Of a DNA stretch of 64,000 nt, positions 63,396 to 64,000 are shown one piece after another. How positions within the stretch are numbered: the first letter of the stretch is position 1; each line of letters starts with the position of its first letter. The notes under the pieces are model-generated. The model was not told the origin of the DNA. It was given only the letters and a program-made list of their open reading frames with translations, and did not search any database. The DNA is from Pelodera strongyloides. Taxonomy: Eukaryota; Nematoda; Chromadorea; Rhabditida; Rhabditidae. The position numbers and the translations under genes are program-made. The stretch spans positions 1 to 64,000 of the forward strand of contig JAANDG010000542.1 of NCBI GenBank assembly GCA_036852015.1. The letters are read 5' to 3'.

Positions 63396-63451
63396 CATAG
63401 CGAACATCAGCGAATATTGGAAAGACGCCTCAGGCGGCGGTAGCCGACTGG

Positions 63452-64000
63452 TATTTAAATATTTAAATATTCATTTACACATAAAATGTGTGCATCAATA
63501 TGATGAAAGGTTGACAAGCATCAATTGAATGGCCATGGTTTTAATTATTTTGAGTAAATTTATGTGAGTATTCGCACATTACCTCAAAAAATCACAGCGA
63601 AGATAGCAACAATAATTGCAACACATTGGGCATTCCTACAAATAGTACAACATAAGCTCAAATACTCGCATCCTTGATATACCCCCGCTCGCAGTAACCC
63701 GAATGCGCTATGTACGAATACTCCTATACCGCACTTGGTATTTTCGTGAATAATCCACGAGATAATTTCCAGAGGATACTCCACGAGAAGAAATAAAATC
63801 CCTCTAAAAAGTCTTTCTCGAATTGTTGCAAAAAAAGATCCTTTTTTAAAATGTAAGTGCTGTGTTCTCACAACACTTATGTCTTTGTTTAGTTACGTAT
63901 GAAGCATTCTAGTTTGGTTCTCGCTCACTTTTCAACATCTATTCATGCGTGAGGGCCATTCTAGTGTGTCGTTTTCAACATCTATTCATGCGTGAGGGCC
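63452..64000. other. No gene seen; short direct repeat at window edge
   Basis: TTTTCAACATCTATTCATGC plus GTGAGGGCC occurs twice in the last 75 bp, the second copy ending at the window edge, so a tandem array may continue beyond it. The 63584-63871 minus frame has no motif. Confidence 0.5.

Larger units (their letters stand above)
61726..63451 (+). mobile_element. Longer non-autonomous Helitron-like element with internal tandem arrays
   Basis: Starts TCTTATTATATAAAGTTGGG after A and ends GGTAGCCGACTGG before T, 1726 bp. The interior has a degenerate array of about 105-bp units (61890-62510) and a cleaner array of about 225-bp units (62615-63395). No Rep or helicase motif. The 3' hairpin is weaker than in the short family; the sequence before CTGG resembles the end at 28148-28181. 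Confidence 0.7.

Noticed and set aside
1..64000. CRISPR arrays, bacterial operons, or integrated DNA viruses
   Set aside because: No spacer-repeat pattern, no ribosome-binding-site gene packing and no viral capsid or polymerase motifs beyond retroelement proteins were seen.

Overview
This is a eukaryotic, almost certainly invertebrate metazoan, segment. It is AT-rich and has short exons with GT-AG introns, very dense transposable elements, tRNA-derived repeats and no bacterial-style gene packing. The species cannot be fixed from the sequence. Nearly all long open frames are either transposon proteins or artefacts of tandem repeats whose unit has no stop codon in any frame.

Host genes. The clearest host signal is a small tandem family of secreted proteins. 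Copy A (12623-18494) and copy B (22944-26611) share one architecture: a split signal peptide, a degenerate LDL-receptor class A module, a threonine-rich mucin-like exon and a short hydrophobic C-terminal tail. Every intron after the signal peptide is in phase 1. Both spliced models stay in frame (187 and 214 codons plus stop). Copy B has an extra Kazal-like exon. Copies C (27123-27380) and D (49271-50199) keep only the promoter-proximal part and the signal-peptide exons.

Layout. 1-360: minisatellites. 0.7-3 kb: inverted-repeat elements. 5669-9753: a complete gag-only BEL/Pao-type LTR element with 509-bp LTRs that look identical and a 5-bp target duplication. 12.6-18.5 kb: gene A, with a 2-kb 14-bp minisatellite in an intron. 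18.7-22.8 kb: MITEs and a Helitron-like element. 22.9-26.6 kb: gene B. 28763-47957: a 19-kb block bounded by inverted arms of about 230 bp with TTAA at both ends. Inside the block is a Penelope-like element (30559-47188) with an N-terminal GIY-YIG endonuclease ahead of its reverse transcriptase (the permuted, Naiad-like order) and a hammerhead ribozyme in each 416-bp pseudo-LTR. Its right pseudo-LTR is split by a 9.2-kb Ty3/Gypsy element (37672-46892, minus strand, AGTT target duplication). 47.9-48.5 kb: a LINE fragment and an LTR fragment. 49.3-51 kb: copy D and nested MITEs. 51-64 kb: mostly repeats, with Helitron-like elements at 54619-55063, 61030-61416 and 61726-63451.

Nesting gives a relative history. 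A Helitron-like element sits in a TTAA MITE whose intact relative at 19860-20299 shows the empty site; a MITE sits in another MITE at 59.6-60.4 kb; and Gypsy sits in Penelope, which sits in the TTAA-bounded element. Stretches with nothing recognisable are listed as such.
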